Of a stretch of DNA of 64,000 bases, positions 58,359 to 64,000 are shown one piece after another. The stretch is from positions 62,796,949-62,860,948 of the forward strand of contig NC_030383.2 of assembly GCF_001625215.2 (NCBI RefSeq), read 5' to 3'. Position 1 is the first letter of the stretch, and each line of letters opens with the position of its first letter. Source of the DNA: Daucus carota subsp. sativus (Eukaryota > Streptophyta > Magnoliopsida > Apiales > Apiaceae). The notes beneath the pieces were generated by a model. It was not told the origin of the DNA. It saw only the letters and a list, made by a program, of their open reading frames with translations, and searched no databases. Made by a program: the position numbers and the translations under genes.

Positions 58359-60302
58359 ATGGAATTTGAGGTGATGGAGAAGAAGCTGTACCATGCATGT
58401 TTGAAAGGAGATGTAGAGACGTTGGAGGCACTGATGAGAGACGATGAACTCACTCTTTCTCGAATATCCATATCTTCTTGCTCCAACCAAACACCTTTGC
58501 ATTTAGCTTCTATTTTAGGTCACTTTGAATTTGCTAAATCTCTTCTTTCTTTTAAGCGTGGCTTTGCAAGCAGGTTAGATTCACAAGGCCGGTCTCCTCT
58601 ATATTTGGCATCTGCAAATGGACATCCAGATATTGTCCAAGTCTTGTTAGAGTATGATCAGAATATGTGCCGAGTTTGTGATGAGGATGGAAGGACGCCA
58701 CTCCATTTGGCTATAATGAATGGTCAACATGAGTCTGTCAACAGGTTAATAGAACTCAACCATGAATCATCAAGAAGGGACAGCATTGCAGTTGTGCGTT
58801 TTTTATAATCGTTTGAATGTTCTCATTCCTATATTAGAATCGAACTATTACCATGATATGATTAACATGAAAGATCAAAATGGAGAAACTATTGTACATT
58901 CTGCTGCAGCTTTGAGACGGACACAGGTAAATTATACTCTTTGTATATTTATTTTATAAAAGGCAAATTAAACTACATAAAAATCAATTGTCTTGGATTG
59001 GAATTTTTGTTACCTTAGCGGCTTCAAGCATACGTTGTCATGCTCATGTGAATTAACTTTCATGTTAAGGGTCGTGCTAAGAGAGAACCCATCCTTAAAA
59101 TAGAAACATAAAATCACTAATTAAAATTTTGTTGTAGAACCCTAAATTTTAAATAGATTTTCAGGATCTAAATCCAAATATATGTTTTTTGCATTGTTGA
59201 GTGTGTTTAAAAAAATTTCAAAATATAATACATAAACACGACATTTTTTGCACTGCAGAACCCTAATTAATATTAGAAATAAGGCTAAGGGTTCCAAGGG
59301 TTCTTAGCCTAAGAGTTCTAAGAGGAACATGATCACCCTTCATGTTAATATATTACGGATGTAATGAATATGCAGTACTTATAATGGTTTTATGGATCTA
59401 GATAATAAAGTACCTGGTGAAGTCGGGGTGAAGAAATGGACGTGAATGTTGTGAATAAACATGGTTTCACAGCTTTAGACGTAGTTGAGCAGATGCCTAA
59501 AGATGTGAAAACCATGGAAATAAAGGAGCTCCTTATCTCAGCTGGTGCTCTGAATGCTAAAGAAATTAAGAAAGCAGTAACCACGAGCAATAACCCAAGG
59601 GTACATGACGGAGTAGCAGCTGATTATGACGGGGAAGCAGGAGAAAGCAAGCTGAGAATGATGTGGAAGCAGGTTAAAAACTTCACTATCTTTCAAGAGA
59701 AGAAGGAAAAGAGAGACGAGTCATTATTGGTAGCAGCAACTGTAGTAGCCGCGATGGCTTACCAAGCAGCTATTAGCCCTCCAGGAGGTATGGCTGGAAT
59801 GGACGCTGCAGAAGAAACGAGAGACTCAATTTCCCCTTTCAAAAAATCATATTATTTTGGACCTGCATATTCCCTTCTAGCCCTATTTGATCCCGAAATC
59901 AGCAATGACTTTTGGATATTCAACACCACCGCTTTTTTGGCTTCTCTAAGTGTGATCTTTATCTTTGTAAGCGGTGCAGCTCTGAAAAGACCAATTTTTC
60001 TGTGGCTTATTCGCGCGGCCGTGTGGATCACTCTCTCATCAATGACTTTCGCCTATGTTTATGCAGTAAAAGCCACAACCCCAAAAAGTAATGATGATAA
60101 ATTGAATGATGACACATTTGTTGCAGTCGAGCTGGGACTATTTATATGGATAGGATTCATTTCCCTGTCCTTTTTCGTTCTAATTTGTCGTTCAATCCGC
60201 CATGTGGTGGGAAAGAAAAGGGCTAAGAGGAATATAAATACCAGGGAAGCTGCCGCTGCCTCCAGAGCCCAAATCCTGATATTGTCTGAAAAAAATATTT
60301 AA
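58359..60302 (+). pseudogene. Ankyrin-PGG gene with two frameshifts
   Basis: Exon 1 is 58359-58926 and exon 2 is 59402-60302, with normal donor and acceptor sites. Exon 1 starts MEFEVMEKKLYHACLKGDVE. It changes frame near 58765, where ESSRRDSIAV replaces the HQEGTALQLCVFYNRLNVLI frame needed to match paralogues. Exon 2 opens IIKYLVKSG and hits TGA, then continues from MDVNVVNKHGFTALDVVEQM in another frame. The rest is open: PGG (LVAATVVAAMAYQAAISPPG then GMAGMD), four hydrophobic segments and a basic tail. Two separate shifts make this a likely recent pseudogene. A shortened PGG/membrane-only protein from the internal ATG at 59436 is an alternative. The intron carries a Mutator-like MITE. Confidence 0.85.
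59069..59338. mobile_element. Mutator-like MITE in the intron of the 58.4 kb gene
   Basis: The ends are GGGTCGTGCTAAGAGAGAAC and AGAGGAACATGATCACCC. They are flanked by a perfect 10-bp duplication TTCATGTTAA (59059-59068 and 59339-59348). It is the same family as 53936-54227. Confidence 0.92.
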
Positions 60303-60339
60303 TGTTGGAGTTTATTTTTAAGTAACACCTTGCTTTACA

Positions 60340-61097
60340 AAAATAACCCTAACGAGAGTCGACTCCTCTTTCTCCCATTTTTCTCCTCAGCTGCCGCATC
60401 CTCTCCCCCTCTACTCCTTACCTCCATACACTTAACCTAAAAACCATTGTCATCATAAGACCTTATTCTTCCTCTCTTGTTTTTTTTTTTTTTTTTTCGC
60501 TTCAATAATTTTCAATAATCTTCATCTTTTAGGTGGGATTTTTGATTCTTGCATCCATCCTTTTGGGTGTTTATGTCTCTTCTTGTGGAGTGGTTTGTGT
60601 CTCTCCTTTTGGAGTGGTTGGTGTGTTTTAATATGTTTTGGTGTGTTTAATTTTGTTATTTTGTCCGTTGATAATGATTGAATTGGTGTATCGAGATATC
60701 TGGAAAGCCAACTTTGAATCTGAAACGGTGGTGATTATCGCAAAAGCTCATCTTGCACAACGAAAGATTGTTCATTATATGGGGACATCTCTGTACCTCT
60801 GGGATTAGTTTGTGTAACTGACGGTTATTAACAGAGGACTATCACCTATTTTTTATGTGCGCATGCCAATTGTGACGCTACTATTTTCAAGATTGTTGGG
60901 TGTCGACTGAATTGCTCTGGAAAAACCTTTGTAATTATTTTTATTGTCAAGAATATTTATAATCTGTTTGTTAAGCAATCTGAAAATAAAATAACTAGTT
61001 GTTTAGTTCATTTTATTTCCCAATCAGGTTGTATTATCAGTTCGGGGATTTGTGTTGACTGTGTTTGAGAATTTTAGTGAATGCGTGTAAAAAAAAA
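60340..61097 (+). mobile_element. Retroposed sequence with 16-bp target duplication and poly(A)
   Basis: An exact 16-bp direct repeat AACACCTTGCTTTACA brackets the insert (60324-60339 and 61098-61113). The insert ends in a run of A directly before the right repeat. These are marks of LINE-mediated insertion. The insert has a CT-rich start, a T18 run, GGAGTGGTTGGTGTGTTTTA and no long open frame. It could be a processed transcript, a LINE with most of its body deleted, or a long SINE; no tRNA-like A/B boxes were seen. It lies just after the ankyrin pseudogene. Confidence 0.8.
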
Positions 61098-61113
61098 AAC
61101 ACCTTGCTTTACA

Positions 61114-61588
61114 GTAATCTGCTCCGCGTGATGTATTATTTCAATTACTTTAAGATTGCGTTTGGAATATGTATTTCATTTTAAACTTTGAATTTCAATT
61201 GACATGATTTGAGGTGTGATCTCAATTTCTTAACTTTATATACCAATGTGAATTATATTCCACCTGTACCTGTCATACAGCTCAGCTAGTAATTAGGAAA
61301 TCATCGATAATTTACGACGCATCTTCTCAATGCCTCAACTTACGACGGCAATTGCTTGTGTATATTGTGGCACTTTTATCTCACATTAGTTACTTGTATT
61401 AATTTTTCATTCTGTTATACAAAGCTCTTTTTTGGTGATGCTCTCTCTCGCTGATGGTTACAACTAAGAGTTCAACATTATACTAGTAATTGAATATTAT
61501 GGACATCAATACTAGTACATGAATCTTAGAATACTGCAGAATCTTCTAGAATTCAATACGTTAATTTCCAACACACATGCATAGCCCA
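61114..61588. other. Intergenic DNA, no gene seen
   Basis: AT-rich with no supported feature. Confidence 0.5.
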
Positions 61589-61945
61589 TTATGACAAGTT
61601 AACTTGCCAATAAAATCCATTATCTGCACCATTTTCATCATCATTATTGATTTCTGGTGGTGGTGGGACTGTGTTTTTACATTTCTTTGTCATTAATGGA
61701 GATCCACAAAGGCTGAGTTGCCTAGGTAAGAGCTGTTCAGTGCTGAATTGCCCTTTCTGTGGAATTGGTCCAGTGAGATGGTTTTCCCAAAGGTTCAAGG
61801 CTTCCAGATATGTCAAACTAGTCAACTGACCAGAAATGCCACCGGTCAACTGATTGGAAGACAAATCTAAAGATTCAAGTGCTTCCATATTTTCCAGTTG
61901 TGATGGGATAGTTCGTGTAAGACTGTTGTGAAATAATATTAACTG
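61589..61945 (-). pseudogene. C-terminal remnant of an LRR receptor-like protein
   Basis: On the minus strand SLTRTIPSQLENMEALESLD, then SSNQLTGGISGQLTSLTYLE and NHLTGPIPQKGQFS match the last LRRs of the full receptor gene. A frameshift follows QFST (EQLLPRQLSLCGSPL against TNSSYLGNSALCGSPL), and a second occurs near the transmembrane helix (VIMGYACV is readable only in another frame). No other LRRs precede it on this side. It is a broken relic. Confidence 0.88.
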
Positions 61946-64000
61946 ATTTCTTTTTTTTTATGTAAATTTTTAATTATGATAGAATTTTTTTGATATATTT
62001 TATAAATTAAATGTTTTGAATTTTAAAAATTCAAACATAATTTTATTAGCGTTGTAATTCTGTTATTGGAATAATCGTGATATTATAAAAGGTTGCCAAT
62101 ATAGAAGTATTTCATAATAATTTCATAATAAGTATTATTAAATAAAAATTATACAGCGTAAACAAAATTTTTCTACATCTGATATTTCACTCGAAAAGGA
62201 TTTTATTTATTAATAAAGAGCACACATACTTCCTCTCTTTCATATTAGTTGTTTTTGAATGTCAAGTGATTGACAAGATTTTAACTAATTTTTTTTATAA
62301 AAAATTTTGATAAAATTTCAGATTTATCTGAAAATAACATTTTAAATTCCAAATCATGGACTAGGTTTTAACTAAAATTTAAAAACTATTCTAAAAAAAT
62401 TTCAAATTTACATGGAAATCAAATTTTAAAATAATAGATGATTATGTATTCCTTTTAGCAGTATAATTTCTTAAACTTTTAATATTTATATAAAATATGG
62501 AAATTTGAATTAAAGTTAAGTTAGGTTGACCACTCAACAATCAATAATGGACAAGTATTTAACACCCGATTAGTAAATATAATATAATAATATTCCAGTT
62601 ATTTTTTTATTAAGAAAATAATAACACTAGCTATATATTGTTCAACATGTTTCTTGTGTATTTCTAGGGTAGTCTGGGTTTGCTGCTCACCGTTTCAGTA
62701 GTGTGCAAAAAACGACTTCTGTAGCTACTACCGAAAAATGTTAGAATTTGTATTTCACTGACTTTTCTTGAAACTTGTTGAATAAAGAAATACAGGCAGG
62801 TAGAACATTGTTGTCTGTCTTCCTCATTTCTTGCATACATGCATCCAATTGAGTAAATGAAATACATAAATAAGATCAACACTTACGCACTGGAACAATT
62901 ATTGTTGTAGTATATTCTTCCTATTATACAGCCACTGGCGTTAAAATATCTTATTAAATTTAAAAAATATTTCATGCTCAGAATCAAATATAAATTTTTA
63001 GTAAAAATGATATGTATTAAGTTTTGATCAAAATAACTCATAAATTCACATAAATAGTACTCCCTCTATCCCTCTTTTTGGGATATCCCTCCCATTTTTT
63101 TACGTTATTATAAATAGTAAGTTTTTCCCATCATTACACCCACTATCTTCCCCTACTATCTCATATTTAACAATAAAAACTATTATTTCACCCACTACTT
63201 TCCTCCACTATCTCAAATTTATTATTAAATATTGATAGGTCCCACCATTTTACTCACTTTTCATCTAACTTTACTCATTTTTCATACATTGCCTTGGTCT
63301 CGGTGTCCCCTTCCGATGTAAATAATTGAGGGGGACGGAGGGAATATCCATTAAAATATTTCATCTCAATTGATAATAGTATGTTATGTTATACAAAATT
63401 TTATATCCAATTTGATACAGGTAACAACTTGACCAAATAAAGAAAACTGAGCAGGCAGAACATTGTTGTCACTCGTCCTCACAACCTAACAATTGATATA
63501 AGGATCAACTATTTGATCATAATACACACACTTTAAGTTAAAATTTACAAATTCTTTTTTTTAAGTTTTTTATTCTCCCAACATGTTAATCCTTAATTAC
63601 AGAAAGTTTCTATATGGAAAATTATTAGAAAAATATTACAATATCTAAAAATAACGCATAAATAAATCGTGCATTATATTCAACAGATTTGTAACTAGGT
63701 TCGAGATTTGTTTAGGATCAAGAAACATAAATATTGGTTATATAATACGTTTAACTTAATTTTTATATTGAAAATTAATTTATTTACTTCTCCAACATAA
63801 TATTAACGGATGTTCAACAAAATACGTTAAATAATGTTGAACACAAATTATATATGTGTTGAACGTATAGTTTGTTTATATGTTTTCTAATAAAATAATG
63901 ATATATTTTCAATTATTTTCAAGATGAATATCTTATATAATTAATAATTAAAAAATATGAAAAATTAAAAAAAAAAGGTTTGTTTTCGTTAGTTTGTACA
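61946..64000. other. AT-rich DNA at the right edge, with a Stowaway-like MITE
   Basis: There is no supported gene. A Stowaway-like element lies at about 63060-63346 (CTCCCTCTATCCCTCTTTTT left, GAGGGGGACGGAGGGAATA right). A short word pair (GGTAGAACATTGTTGTCTGT near 62800 and GGCAGAACATTGTTGTCACT near 63455) suggests a small duplication. The rest is AT-rich. Confidence 0.55.

Overview
The window is nuclear DNA of a flowering plant, most likely a eudicot. It is AT-rich, has spliced genes with GT-AG introns, and carries plant-only families: a SUVR histone methyltransferase, ankyrin-PGG membrane proteins, LRR receptor-like proteins, a PLAC8 protein and an ASY1 fragment. Mobile elements of at least five superfamilies are present. 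I cannot name the species.

Layout. 0.4-4.0 kb (minus strand): five coding exons of a SUVR2-like SET-domain methyltransferase whose 3' end lies outside the window. Its 5' flank is duplicated in inverted orientation around a small transposon (4.2-6.0 kb). 6.4-12.5 kb: AT-rich DNA with a likely orphan promoter and leader (8.7-9.2 kb), a Stowaway MITE and a foldback element containing a perfect 174-bp palindrome. 12.6-61.9 kb: a tandem cluster of ankyrin-repeat/PGG genes (plus strand) mixed with LRR receptor-like protein genes or pieces (minus strand). Ankyrin genes intact in reading frame lie at 15.4, 41.0 and 55.3 kb. One gene (24.9-36.7 kb) is split by a CACTA transposon, one (58.4 kb) is frameshifted, and four remnants lie at 13.1, 37.2, 47.7 and 52.5 kb. 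The one near-complete receptor-like protein is at 49.3-51.9 kb. A PLAC8/PCR-like gene sits at 19.2-20.4 kb. An F-box pseudogene and a fragment of the meiotic gene ASY1 lie at 45-47.7 kb.

The 10,013-bp CACTA element (25,859-35,871) is complete, with CACTA ends and a TGA target duplication. It holds an intact TNP2-type transposase gene and an intact TnpA/Transposase_24-like gene. Each gene has its own copy of the ACCGACCG-rich head and tail sequences, so the element looks like two fused transposon modules.

The central biological idea is the physical mixing of BDA1-like ankyrin-membrane proteins with LRR receptor-like proteins. In Arabidopsis, BDA1 acts downstream of the receptor-like protein SNC2 in immunity. 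Here both partner families appear to have been duplicated together and then eroded by mobile elements. All calls come from reading the sequence; no database search was run.
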